Shown here: positions 8,819 to 18,971 of the stretch, piece by piece
How positions within the stretch are numbered: the first letter of the stretch is position 1
Layout: every line of letters begins with the position of its first letter
NCBI GenBank assembly: GCA_963711095.1
Contig: CAVQCX010000038.1
Coordinates: forward strand, 310,001 to 374,000
Reading direction: 5' to 3'
Origin: CAVQCX01 sp963711095
GTDB taxonomy: Bacteria > Pseudomonadota > Gammaproteobacteria > Chromatiales > Chromatiaceae
DNA: 64,000 nt
The notes under the pieces: generated by a model
Told to the model about the DNA's origin: nothing
Seen by the model: only the letters and a program-made list of their open reading frames with translations
Database searches by the model: none
Program-made: the position numbers and the translations under genes

Positions 8819-11800
8819 TCAGGAGGTGGCGGCACCGGCGGGTGTTACCGAGGCCTCACAACGCATCTCGACCTGCACCATCGGTACCTCCCAGGCCTGG
8901 ATTCTGTAGTCGGCTCGGTAATGCTCCGGGCCTTCGAGCTGGGTGCGCTGGATCATGGCCAGGACCCGCAGGGACTGGATGCGCTCCAGCCGTGGTAGCC
9001 ACTTCTCGCAGGCCTGCCTGGACAGGGCGGCGATCGGCTCGCCCCGGTGGGTCAGCAGCAGCCGCTCGCCTTGGCGCGCGAGCTCCAGAATGTCGCCCGT
9101 GCAGCAGCCGGCCAGCGCCTGGTGGATGGGAGCCTGGGGCGGGCGACGGCCCGCATAGCCGAGGTCTATGTCCCTGAGGCCGAGCACGGCGTATGTGCGG
9201 TCGATCGCCAAAGGGGGCGGGCCCTGCGGCTCGGGGGCGACCCGATCCAGCAGGGCGTCAGGGTCGAGCTCTTGCAGAAAGGGATTGGCGGTGTCGGCAC
9301 GCTGGAACAGACACAGGGTCTCGCGGGCGCGGGTGAGGGCGACGTAGTGGAGCCGGCGCTCGTCCTCGCTGGCGCGGGTCCAGCCGCCGTCGGGCAGCAG
9401 CACGTGGTCGAATTCCATGCCCTTGGCCGAGTGGACGGTGCTGAGGAAGACCCCTTTGCCGAGGCGCGAGCTGCGCCGCAGCTCCGCCAGGGCGTCGCAG
9501 AGGTGCTCCTCGATCAGCCTGACGGGGTGGGAGCCCGGGCCGGCCTGCTGCTGCCAGTCGACCAAGAGCTCGCGCAGGTCTTCCCACCAGGGGTTGGGGC
9601 GGGCGGTGCCGTCCTGGCGGTCGATCCAGGCGAGCAGCGGCTCGACCGCGGCGCTTTGGCACTCGTCGCCGCCCAGGCAATCGAGCAGCAGCCGGTGCTC
9701 GCGCACCCGGAAGGGCGGGGGCTGCTGGTCCGAGGGCAGGGCCAGGCAGACCGGGATGTCCGCGGCCTCGCACAGGGCGCGCACCGGGTCGAGCAGGGAC
9801 CATTCCCGGGCGAGCACCGCGCACCGGGCCCAGTCCAGGCCCGGGTCGAGCTGGCGCAGGCGCTGCAGCTCGCCGACCAGGGTCAGGGCCTGATGCTTGG
9901 GATCGGCGACCCGGATCACCTGGACTCGTCCCTGGGCCAGGGGGTCGAGGCGGCGCCAGCGCCCGCCGGGGTCGAGATCCCGGCGGCCGCGGTTGATGAC
10001 GATCGGGTGATCGCGCTTCATGCGCTCGCGGTTGTGCCCGATCAGGGCGTTGGCGGCGGCGATGATGTGGGCGCTGGAGCGGTAGTTCTCCACCAGGTAG
10101 CGGGTCTCGGCCTGGTAGTCGGCCTCGAAGCGGCGGATGAGCTTCCAGGTTGGCGCCGCGGAACTGATAGATGTTCTGATCGTCGTCGCCCACGGCCAGG
10201 ATGGCCAGGCGCCGGTCGCGGTCCTTGAGGCTGCGCCCGGCGATCGCCGAGACCAGCCGGTACTGGATCTCGTCGATGTCCTGGTACTCGTCCACCAGGA
10301 TGTGGCGGAAGCCGGCAAGCAGGCGCTCGCGCAGGTCGTCGCCGTCCAGGCCCGGGACCTCGACTTCGCCCCGGAGCAGCGCCAGGGCCTCGGTCAGGAC
10401 GCCGTCGAGCGCCAGGCCGAGCTGCTCGGGGTCCGGTTGTTGGGTCAGGGTCGTCGCGGAGCGGCCGGTCAGGCGCATGGCCAGCCCGTGGTAGGTCTGC
10501 ACGGTGACCCCGGCCGCGTCGCCGCCCACCAGCTCGCGGAGCCGCCGGCGTAGCTGATCGGCGGCATTGCGGTTGAAGCAGAGCACCAGTATGGCCTCGG
10601 GCCTGATCCTCAGGACCCGCAGCAGGTAGGCGCAACGGTGCACCAGCACCCGGGTCTTGCCGGCACCGGGGCCGGCCAGCACCAGCAGGTTGGTGTTCTC
10701 GTCGGCGGCCACGATCGCCTGCTGCTGCGGGTGATTCAGGTCCTCGACGATGTGCCGGTAGGACTCCTGGCTGGTGGCCCGCTCCAGCATCTTCTCCCGG
10801 GTGGGAAACCAGCGCTTGACGAAGCGCGCCTTGTCCAGCAGGAAGTAGTCCATCACCAGCTTCAGCGCCTGACCGATGCGCTCCAGCCCCTGGCGGGCAT
10901 ACTCGTTCATCACGTGGACCTGGAACACCCGCTCGCCGTAGTGCTGGGCGAGCGGCTGGAAGTCGCCGCTGCCGTAGCGCCGGCCCTTGGCCTCCGGCAG
11001 CACCCGGATGGTCATTGCCTGGTGGAACACCGCCAGGCCGCTCTGCAGGGTGATCACCCTCTGCTCGTGCAGAAACATCAGGGCCCGGTCCAGGGCCGCC
11101 AGGGGGTCGCGCACCTGGGCCGAGAGGATCAGGTCCCCTCGGATGGCCTCGAGGATGTCCTCGGCGGTGAACAGCACCAGCAGCTCGCCGCTGGGCGGGG
11201 TCTGCGGGGGCACCCGGTTCAGGATCACCTGCAGGGCCAGGCGGGCCAGGGCGCGGCGGCGCTCGGCGGTCTCGCGCAGGGCCGGCCAGCTGCGCTGCAG
11301 CTTCACATCGAAGCTGTCGCGGCCGCGGTAGTGCAGGTCGATGCTGCCGCGCGCGCCGGCCAGGCCGCGTCCATCCCGGGACAGGCTGTGGAGCAGCTCG
11401 CGCAGAGTCGTCGGATGGGAGACCAGTCCCTGGTCGAGCAGGCGCTGGTTGAGGTGGCGCAGGGACAGCGTCTGCCACTCGCCGCTGTCCGCGTCCGGGG
11501 CCTGCTCCCTGAGCGCTTCCAGCATCCGGCCTTCCAGCTCGCCGATCCGGGCCAAGCGCTCCACCGAGGCGTCCTTGACCTTGTAGCGCAGGAAGGCCGA
11601 GAGGGTCATGCGCTTGGAGATCAGCCCGCACTCGGCCATGGCGTGCAGGGTGCGCAACACCCGCTGGGCCTCTGTGTCCTCCTCCCGGTCCTGGGCGGCG
11701 GGGTCGTAGCGGAAGGCGCTGGCCTCGGCCAGCTCGTCGGCGCTGAAGCCCCGGTCGCCCTCGGCGTTTATCAGGGCCTCGAGGATGCGCAGCCAGCGCT

Positions 11801-14024
11801 CCTGCTGGCGGGCCGAGAGGTCGAGCCGCGCCATCCTTTGCCGGGCCTCATCGAGGTCCTTCACCTGGGGGGTCCCCTGGAACACCTGGGTGTGGTTCTG
11901 GTCGCGGCGTACGAAGCCGGCCCGCTCCAGCCAGGCCACCGCGGTGACCACCTTGGTCGTGGCGTTGCGGTCCTCGCCGTCGAAGGAGGTCTGCACCCGC
12001 TCCGAGCCCAGCAGTTCCCGGGCTGTGAGCACCACCTCGTCATTCCGGTCGCGCCGGGCCGAGCGCAGCCCGCGCAGGATCTGGGCGATGTCATGGCGGC
12101 TGATCTCCGAGAGGCTGCCGAGCTTGAACTGGGTCTCTATGTCCTGCTCGTCGTAGAGCAGCACGCAGCTCGCTTGGCCTCGGTCACGCCCGGCCCGTCC
12201 GGCCTCCTGCAGGTAGTTCTCCAGGGAGCCGGGGATATCGGAGTGGATGACCAGACGCACGTCCTCCTTGTCGATCCCCATGCCGAAGGCGTTGGTGGCA
12301 CAGATGACGCGGAGGTTGCCGGCGATGAAGGCCTCCTGGATATGGCGCTTGACCGGCGCCTCCAGGCCGGCGTGGTAGGCGCTCGCCTCCCAGCCCTGTT
12401 GCACGAGATATTCGGCCAGGTCCTCGGCGGAGCGGCGGGTCGCGCAGTAGACCAGGGCGCTGCCGCTCTGCAGCTGCTGGGTGAGGATCTGGTGCACCCG
12501 CGCGAATTTCTGCGCTCGGCTCACCGTCTGGACCTCGAAGCTCAAATTCTCACGCGCCACCTGTCCGTCGAACAGCGCCAGCTCCAGGCCCAGATGGGCG
12601 CGGAAGTGGTCCAGGATCTCTGCCTTCACATCCTCCTTGGCGGTGGCGGTGAAGCACTGGATGGGCGGGACGGCGCTGTGCTGCTCGGCGGCGATCTCCT
12701 TGATGCGCCGGGCGGCGTACAGGTAGTCGGGGCGAAAGTCGTGGCCCCACTTGGATAGGCAGTGAGCCTCGTCGAATACCCAGCAGCCGATCTCCCGGTA
12801 ACGGACCGCGTCGTTGAAGGAGTGGTTGCGCAGCTGCTCGGGCGACACATAGAGCAGGGCCACATCGCCCATGCGTATGCCCTCCAGCACCTCGCCGCGC
12901 TCCGGCGGGGTGAGCATGCCGTACAGGGCGGCGGCATGGGGACTGCCGGTCCGGGCGCGCAGGTTGTCCACCTGGTCCTTCATCAGCGCCTGCAGGGGCG
13001 AGATGACGATGGTGAGCAGCCCCCGGCGCTGGTAGCGCACCAGCGCCGGCAGCTGATAGCACAGCGACTTGCCCCCGCCGGTGGGCAGGATCGCCAGGAG
13101 GGAGCGGTTGCCCAGGCCGGTCTGTACGATCGCCTGCTGGAGGCTGCGGCCGCGGTCGTCCGCCGGAGTCGGGCGAAACGCCGGGAAGCCGAAATACCGC
13201 TCCAGCTGGGCGACGGGGTCGTGGACGCTGCGGCAATACCGGCAGCTGGGGCTGTCGCAGGGGATGTCGCGCAGCTGGGTCAGGATCGGCGCGACCGCCG
13301 GGAATTGCAGCCTGACCCAGGGCGGGATCACCGAGCGGCCGCCGGCCACCCCCAGCCAGGCGATGCAGTAGGCCAGGGCGATGCGCGCGCCCGGGTCCGG
13401 CAGATACTGCATGATGACCTCGCGGAAGCGGCTGGTGCAGACGCTGTCGGCAAGCTCGCGCCGGAGGATGGCGTAGGCCCGGGCGGCGTCAATGCGCTCA
13501 GTGTCCAGGGCATCGAAGAAGGCGCCGAGCCCGCTGCCCATGGCCTCGCTCCCCAGGCAGTAGCGCACCAGGGCGAGCCGCTCGGGATGGGCGGTCTGCT
13601 GCTGGGCCAGGCTCTCCCACTGGTCGCGAAACACCGAGATCGCCAGCCGGGCGTCGGCCACCGGGTCGTTGAGCGAATCGCGCACCAGCTTGTAGTCCTT
13701 CACCAGCCGGTGGTAGGGGTTCTCCGGGAAGGCCAGGGGCGACAGGTAGAGGGTGTCGACGACGGGCTTGGCGTAGAGACCGAGGTCTGGGGCCAGGCCC
13801 CGCAGGATCGGCAGGTCGTGGCGCAGCAGGTTGTGGCCGAGGATGCGCTCGGCCGGGGCGCAGAAGGCATCCAGCTCGGCGAGCGCCCGGGCGATATCGA
13901 AGCCCCCGGTGCGCGCGAAGCGCTCTTCATTGCCCGCCGCACCTATGGCGTAGACCTGCCCCGCCTCGTTGATCTCCAGATCGACGGCGATGGTCCCCGC
14001 GAGAAAGGTGTCTACCGGCGTCAC
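8819..14024 (-). CDS. DEDD exonuclease–RecQ–UvrD fusion helicase, frameshifted as sequenced
   Basis: About 1734 residues if one extra base is removed near 10143. The order is an exonuclease-like domain (DLEINEAG, GHNLLRHDLPIL; residues 1-200), a RecQ helicase (Walker A LPTGGGKS near 318, DEAH near 421, EAGRAGRDRG), a middle region, then a UvrD/PcrA-type helicase (LAGPGAGKTR near 1120, VDEYQDIDE, and past the shift TVHSAKGMEFD and YVALTRARE). Frame one runs from GTG 14024 to IYQFRGANLE; the other resumes at IRRFEADYQAETRYL. Both parts are highly conserved. A repair or recombination role is inferred from the domains. Confidence 0.85.
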
Positions 14025-14097
14025 GGGCTCGCGATTGTTGGGCGTTGTCGAAAAAATGATTATCCCACCGGGCCGGAGTCCCTGAATGCTGTAGATC

Positions 14098-14612
14098 TTC
14101 GTCTTCGACGTCTACGCCCGGCGCGTCGTCGGCTGGCGCGACGCCGCTACGCTGCGCACGGAGCCGGTGCTGGATGCGCTGGAACAGGCGCTGCGGTCGC
14201 GCAGCGCAACGGCGGGCCTGGTGCACCACAGCGACCGGGGCAGCCAGTACCTGTCGATACGCTACACCGGAGCGTCTGGCCGAAGCTGGCGTCGAGACCT
14301 CGGTCGGCAGCCGGGGCGACTCCTGGCACAACGCCCTGGCTGGGACGATCAGCGGGTTGTACAAGACCGAAGCGATCGGTCGCCGCGGTCCCTGGCGCAA
14401 TGGCGACGCCGTCAAGTATGCCACGCTGGAATGGGTCGCCTGGCTCAATCACCGCCGGTTGCTGGAGTCGATCGGCAACGTGCCGCCGGCGGAGTTGTAA
14501 GCGGCGTATTATCGCCAACAGGAGGATTTGGCCATCTGGGCCTGACTCAAACGAAACGGTCGCCGGGATAAGCGGGGCGATTTTAAAGAGAGAGCCAGTG
14601 GCAACTTCTTGA
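14098..14612 (+). pseudogene. IS3-family transposase, 3' part, degenerate
   Basis: Reads VFDVYARRVVGWR, HHSDRGSQYLSIRYT, then after a one-base insertion near 14270 ERLAEAGVETSVGS, and ends with NHRRLLESIG and NVPPAEL at 14500. The remaining 110 bp resemble the IS 3' end. The 5' half with the first catalytic aspartate is missing. The usual NALAE catalytic glutamate reads NALAG here, so the copy is inactive on three counts. It belongs to a different IS3 subgroup from the remnant at 3.9 kb. Confidence 0.82.
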
Positions 14613-14635
14613 AGAGCCCAGATGGGGCGAAGAAC

Positions 14636-14731
14636 TTGAAATACTTGGTGCCCCAGACACGACCCGAACGTGTGACCTTCCCCTTAGGAGGGGATGCTCT
14701 ATCCATCTGAGCTACTGGGGCGGTGGCTCGC
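14636..14731. repeat. Left tRNA-Arg boundary repeat of the island
   Basis: A 96-bp direct repeat of 22170-22266. It starts at TTGAAATACTTGG, covers a whole tRNA-Arg-like gene and ends at CGGTGGCTCGC. The two copies differ by one base deletion and one substitution inside the tRNA. The stretch between the copies is accessory DNA, so this is the probable left attachment site or duplication boundary. Confidence 0.7.
14646..14721 (-). pseudogene. Degenerate tRNA-Arg(CCU) copy
   Basis: 76 bases including CCA, folding as the tRNA at 22180-22256 but with one C missing from the 5' anticodon stem, which breaks the TCCCC/GGGGA pairing. The T-loop reads TTCGGGT instead of TTCGAGT, which alters the near-universal A58. 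Both lesions argue against function. Confidence 0.75.
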
Positions 14732-15256
14732 ACTGGTGGGGAACCACGAAGTAAATCAATAAGGAACCTAAGCTATGTGCTTGTTTCAAGCCAGAAAACT
14801 GCGACCAGCGCAGTATATCCTACGATTGCACCATGTGGCAATCTGACGCCAAAGTCCAGCGAGAATTTCGCCAGTACTGTGCCAAAATTGTGCCAGTCGG
14901 AATGCCGACGTGGGATTGAAATTCCCGGCATTTGAGCGCACGTCTTCGATGCATCGTCACACCTTCTTAAGGCATCGGAATGGTCCCCGCACTCCATCAA
15001 CAGTCCTCGACCACCAGCACAGCCCCTACCGCCGAAAACCGCGCTGACAGCGGCAGCGGATGTCCTAAACGCTCGATCTCGTATCAAAAGGCGCTCTCAG
15101 GGCGTCAGAACAGGTTTACCGGGACGAGCGGTCCGAGCGGTTTTTGTTCCCGCCAGTACTTCGACGGCTCTCCCGGGGAACCTTGCGACCGGCCACGTCA
15201 AGCCGAGGCTAACGACGACGCGGACAATTTGAGGGGGACTCTAGGTAGTCGGTGGG
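14732..15256. other. Island left flank without a recognisable gene
   Basis: About 525 bp, visibly less GC-rich than the core. It contains the 27-bp repeat at 14869-14895, shared with 22105-22131, and no ORF with believable features. The repeat carries GTGCCA twice in 11 bp, which would suit an arm-type recombinase site. Confidence 0.5.
14869..14895 (+). repeat. 27-bp direct repeat, left inner copy
   Basis: Identical over 27 bp to 22105-22131 in the same orientation. The core reads GTGCCAAAATTGTGCCA. Both copies lie just inside the tRNA-Arg repeats (about 150 bp and 40 bp away), as expected for arm-binding sites of a tyrosine integrase at the two ends of an integrated element. Confidence 0.7.
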
Positions 15257-16069
15257 TCATTTCTTCTTGTCATCGTCGTTGTTCAATGCCCCCATGGTGA
15301 TCATCTCGTGCTGTCCTTCAGCATCAGCAGCAAATTCACCGACCCGCAGGATGACCGCCTTAGCCGCCCGCTCAAGCCAACGTCGTTCTGCCTGCGTAAA
15401 TGGACGCGCTATCGCCTGACCTTTCCGAGCGTCGCTCATCCCACCCTTGTGAGCGCATAACCTTCCGATCTCCTGCATGACATCACGGTGGATGTGGAAC
15501 AGATGGGGGACCAAGTCCCTAGACTGCTTCTTGGTGCCTACTCCTGCCCCGCGCTCCCAAGCCAGATGTCGCACCACCGTGTCGCACATGTTGCCAAGGT
15601 GCGCGAGGTTGCCGTGCTTTGTCTCGTACAGGTAGAGCGCATGCTGTAGAACGTCCACCATCAAGTCAGCGTGAAACCCCAAGTAGGGCTCGGGATATGT
15701 CTTGGGTCTAGCTGGTCTGATGCGTGTGATGGAAAGGCTCAGCTGGTATTGTTCGTATTTTTCAGGGAATCCGGGCTTAGGATCGTCTTCAATGATCTCT
15801 GCCGAGCTGTACTTCAGCGCACATTGGTCAGGTCCCTTCGTGATGGCTACATAGGACTCCCAATTGTGGATGAACGGTTCAACCAGTGCTTTGGCTTCGT
15901 CAACACGATTTTTAGTCATACGCTCCTTGAACGAGAACCTGGCCTCAAGGTTGGCTACGTGTACTGTGAAAATACCAGCGTCGAACTCCAATGGTTCGGC
16001 TTGACTGTATGAGACCATTCGTCCGTGTTCGACCTTGTAGATGAGGGCATTGATCCAACCTTGGCTCAT
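15257..16069 (-). CDS. Island protein of unknown function, 270 aa
   Basis: Begins MSQGWINALIYKVEHGRM and ends with an acidic-basic tail NNDDDKKK. I do not recognise a family. It is hydrophilic, with no signal peptide or membrane helix, mixed alpha/beta in appearance, with a His/Trp-containing central part (MCDTVVRHLAWERGAG; LFHIHRDVMQEIGRLCAHKG). Codon use is less GC-biased than in neighbouring core genes, in keeping with acquisition. It is the only intact protein-coding cargo at the left end of the island, so a defence or element-maintenance role is possible but has no direct support. Confidence 0.6.
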   Translation of the reverse strand: MSQGWINALIYKVEHGRMVSYSQAEPLEFDAGIFTVHVANLEARFSFKERMTKNRVDEAKALVEPFIHNWESYVAITKGPDQCALKYSSAEIIEDDPKPGFPEKYEQYQLSLSITRIRPARPKTYPEPYLGFHADLMVDVLQHALYLYETKHGNLAHLGNMCDTVVRHLAWERGAGVGTKKQSRDLVPHLFHIHRDVMQEIGRLCAHKGGMSDARKGQAIARPFTQAERRWLERAAKAVILRVGEFAADAEGQHEMITMGALNNDDDKKK

Positions 16070-16114
16070 GACAGGGCGCTTGATGTCAGCAAGCAGTTGA
16101 TGATATAGAGGCAG

Positions 16115-16158
16115 AAAAGGGGTCGGAGCCCTTTCAGGGGAGGGGTCGGAGCCCTTTC
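16115..16158 (+). repeat. Two REP-like units upstream of RAYT copy 1
   Basis: AAAGGGGTCGGAGCCCTTT at 16116-16134 is a short imperfect palindrome (AAAGGG / CCCTTT). GGGGTCGGAGCCCTTTC recurs at 16142-16158. The same unit precedes RAYT copy 2 at 19386. RAYT transposases are normally flanked by such palindromes, which are their substrates. Confidence 0.65.
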
Positions 16159-16208
16159 TGTGCTACATTCAGAGTAGTGCGGCTTGTCGGGTCACAGAAG
16201 GGGCAACG

Positions 16209-16720
16209 ATGCCGGGAAAGCAGGGGTTCTTCCTGCCGGGGCTACCCGCGCACCTGGTAAAAAGGGGCAACAACCGCCAGGCGGTTTTTTACGATGACTC
16301 GTATTACCGAGCCTACCTGGGGTGGCTTGTAGAAGGTGCGCAGCGCTATGGCTGCGAGATTCACGCCTATGTGCTGATGACCAATCACGTTCACCTGTTG
16401 CTGACGCCGCGGGACAGGGACTCGATCAGCCGGCTGCTGCAGTACGTGGGGCGAAGGTACGTGCCGTACGTCAACCACAGGTACGGGCGGACGGGGACCT
16501 TGTGGGAGGGGAGATTCAAGGCGAGCGTTATCGATGCCTCGGAGTATCTGCTCAGGTGCTACCGATATATCGAATTGAACCCGGTAAGGGCCGGGATGGT
16601 TGATGCAGCGCGGGGTTATCGGTGGTCGAGCTACCGCGCCAACACGCAGGGAGCTGCGGACCCTGCGGTATCTCCTCATGAGGTGTATCTCGGCCTGGGC
16701 AAGGATGGGAGGGCAAGGGG
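16209..16720 (+). pseudogene. REP-associated tyrosine transposase, copy 1, 3'-truncated
   Basis: Y1/HUH-type transposase with HLVKRGNNRQ, HAYVLMTNHVHLLLTPRD (HUH metal-binding motif), YGRTGTLWEGRFKA, YRYIELNPVRAGMV and WSSYRAN, followed by YLGLGKDG. Here the sequence runs into a second element (left inverted repeat from 16717), and the C-terminal tail present in copy 2 is lost. The open frame continues to 16931 as chimeric sequence without similarity to transposase. Roughly 95% identical to 19457-19965, so the duplication is recent. Confidence 0.8.
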
Positions 16721-17641
16721 TCAGGCCTTGTCTTTTGCCCCCTCCGGGCGTAGCCTTCCGCCATGGCTCGGCCACTGCGTATCGAATTCCCCGGCGCCGT
16801 CTATCACGTCACCTCCCGTGGTGATCGGCGCGAAGACATCTTTGTCGATGGCGAGGACAGGCAGGGTTTGTTGGCGGTCGTCGCGCAGGCACTCTCGCGC
16901 TTCGATGCCGAGGCCCTGGCCTACTGCCTGATGGGCAACCATACCACCTCGTGCTGCACACCCGGCAGGCGAATCTGTCGTTGTTGATGCGTCACATCAA
17001 CGGGGTCTACACCTAGACCTACAACCGCCGGCATCACAAGGTCGGTCACCTGTTCCAGGGGCGCTTCAAGGCCATTCTGGTGGACCGGGATGCTTATCTG
17101 CTGGAAGTGTGCCGCTACGTGGATCTCAATCCGGTGCGCGCCCGCATGGTACCCAAGCCTCAGGACTGGGCCTGGTCAAGTTACAGGGCGCACCCGGGAC
17201 AGGCTCCGGTGCCTGCGTGGCTGGATACCGCTGGCTTGCACGGCTACCTGCTGGGCCGGCCGGCGAAGAGCTCTGGCGACCGGCGCCGGGCGGCCGATCG
17301 TTACGCTCAGCTGGTGGCCTCGGTGCCCGATGCCAGTGTGTGGGACAGCGCGCTGCGCCAGCAGATCTATCTGGGCGACGAGAGCTTCGTCGAGCGCATG
17401 CAGGCACTGGCCGAACCGCGTAACAGCACTGACCGTGACATCCCCCGGGCTCAGCGCCGCAAGTCGCGCACGCTGGCCCAGTGGCTGGCAAGCTGCGAGA
17501 ATCGGGAAGAGGCGCTATCCAGCGCCCACACGGAAAGCGCGCTCAGCATGAGCGCGATTGCACGCCAGTTGGGGTTGTCGGTATCGCGCGTGAGCCGGCT
17601 GATCACGCGGGCGGAGGGGGCAAAACACAAGGCCTGAGCCC
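16717..17641 (+). mobile_element. Y1-transposase element with 26-bp inverted ends
   Basis: The left end 16717-16742 and right end 17616-17641 are inverted copies of a 26-bp sequence with about 24 matches. The core of the left end reads GGGGTCAGGCCTTGT. Between them lies one transposase gene. The element truncates RAYT copy 1. Long inverted ends plus a single HUH transposase fit a RAYT/REP-type unit rather than a DDE insertion sequence. Confidence 0.7.
16763..17637 (+). pseudogene. Y1 transposase of a second RAYT-like type
   Basis: Starts MARPLRIEFPGAVYHVTSRG and has HLFQGRFKAILVDRDAYL and CRYVDLNPVRARMV, with a C-terminal helix-turn-helix-like SMSAIARQLGLSVSRVSRL. It is broken twice. A one-base deletion occurs at the HUH motif near 16940 (GNHTTSC where GNHYHLVLH is expected), and an in-frame TAG at 17014 stands where a Gln codon is expected (VYT*TYNRR). 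Without these the protein would be about 290 residues. Confidence 0.82.
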
Positions 17642-17654
17642 GAAGACCCCAACT

Positions 17655-18842
17655 TCACCACATGAGCCACCGCCTCCTCAAAAAGTGCGCAAGAAACGAT
17701 ACGTCATCGGAAAGCTGGGCCGGTATCTCGTCGTGGCGCTGTGATCGCAGCAGTTTGTTGAAGAACACCCGATCCCAATCCTCGACGAACCGACGTTCGA
17801 CGCCGTATTCTGCCGATAGTCGGTCTACCAGGTCACAGAGCGTACGGCGGTGCCCCGCCATTTTCTGGAGCGTGCGCGAGCGGATTGCGTGCGGGGACAG
17901 GTCACGGCCGATCATCTCGGTGACCCCTTCCCTCACGGCACCAGGCTGGGCGTCGACGACAAGCGTGAACGGATGCTCGAAGAAAAGGTCACGGCCGCCT
18001 TGACTCGTTGTTGTCACTACCGGGAGGCCGGCGAGCAGATACTGGATGCTTGCGTACATTGCGCCCTCTACTGCCGACAGTGCCAGACCGACCCGGCATT
18101 GGTTGAGAGACTCGTTGACCTCGTTCTCGGTCAGCCGCCGATACCCTGAGCTGGTCTTGTTTAGGGAGACTGCATTGGGGAGCTGGAGCTGACCGAGCAG
18201 TTGGGGGACCGTCTCCCAGTCTGTCACGTCTGTTGGAAGTTCGTGGATCAGTGCTAGCCGCTCAACCTCGGTGGCGAGCTGGTGCCGCTTGTATGGGACT
18301 AGTCGGGCATCATAAATCGCGTCGAACCGCTTGGCAGTCATCGAGATCGGGAAGAACAGCCGTTCGTCCACAAAGGCATTGTGGTTACACAGAACCGCTT
18401 CAAGGCCGCAGTCTTCGAAGACTTCCCGCTGCCGGTCCGTGTTGCAGAGGTGCACGAAACGTTGTTGCGGATATCGTCGTCGATGTATTTTCTCGAATCG
18501 CTCTTGGAACCGGGCTAACCGGCGCTCTTCGGCGTGCCAATACCAGGAACACAAGAACACAGCGGGCCGACGACCCAGGAGATCGTAGAGCCGATCCAGG
18601 CGGAACATCATCCGCCCGTGCCAATCTATCAAGTGCGCGAGATGAAATATCGGAGGATCTGGGGTCAGAACGCCGTAGGCGGCGGTATCCGGGTTGGGCG
18701 ACAGATACCCTGAAGGAACCGGCATCGTTCGCTCTTCCTGCTCCCGGGCCATTCGATCGCGTATGGGGCTGAGCGTTCGGCGCAGGATTCTCCGAATCAT
18801 GTTTGGGTGCCCGAGGCCAGCCCTTTCACGGTGATCATTCAC
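17655..18842 (-). CDS. Glycosyltransferase-like protein (GT-B type)
   Basis: 395 residues. The C-terminal half has GLALSAVEGAMYASIQYLLAG followed by PVVTTTSQGGRD, which resembles the nucleotide-sugar-binding E-x7-E region of GT4-type glycosyltransferases. The N-terminal half (FHLAHLIDWHGRMMFRLDRLYD) has no motif I can place. No signal peptide or membrane helix. It lies between two broken transposases inside the island and is not part of a visible polysaccharide cluster. Start at 18842 is the longest; ATGs at 18800 and 18725 are alternatives. Acceptor and sugar are unknown. Confidence 0.6.
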   Translation of the reverse strand: MNDHRERAGLGHPNMIRRILRRTLSPIRDRMAREQEERTMPVPSGYLSPNPDTAAYGVLTPDPPIFHLAHLIDWHGRMMFRLDRLYDLLGRRPAVFLCSWYWHAEERRLARFQERFEKIHRRRYPQQRFVHLCNTDRQREVFEDCGLEAVLCNHNAFVDERLFFPISMTAKRFDAIYDARLVPYKRHQLATEVERLALIHELPTDVTDWETVPQLLGQLQLPNAVSLNKTSSGYRRLTENEVNESLNQCRVGLALSAVEGAMYASIQYLLAGLPVVTTTSQGGRDLFFEHPFTLVVDAQPGAVREGVTEMIGRDLSPHAIRSRTLQKMAGHRRTLCDLVDRLSAEYGVERRFVEDWDRVFFNKLLRSQRHDEIPAQLSDDVSFLAHFLRRRWLMW

Positions 18843-18971
18843 GCCTCAGCAGTTTTCGCAGTGGAAACGTCGGGCTGGTTTGGATCGACAATCGGGGACA
18901 GACCACGATTTCAGCGGCAACTACCCGACAAATTGCCGGCGACGGTCTTAAACTGACGTTTCTCGTTTTCC

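Noticed and set aside
10638..12758. 706-codon plus-strand open frame inside the helicase gene
   Set aside because: Antisense to intact RecQ and UvrD motifs; the translation is a low-information mix of Gln, Gly, Leu and Val typical of complementary GC-rich frames.
14646..14721. Left tRNA-Arg copy as a functional tRNA
   Set aside because: The anticodon stem lacks one pair and A58 of the T-loop is changed, while the right copy is perfect.
16720..16931. The extension of RAYT copy 1 as its real C-terminus
   Set aside because: Copy 2 shows what the true C-terminus looks like. The extension here is read through the inverted end and coding region of the inserted second element in the wrong frame.
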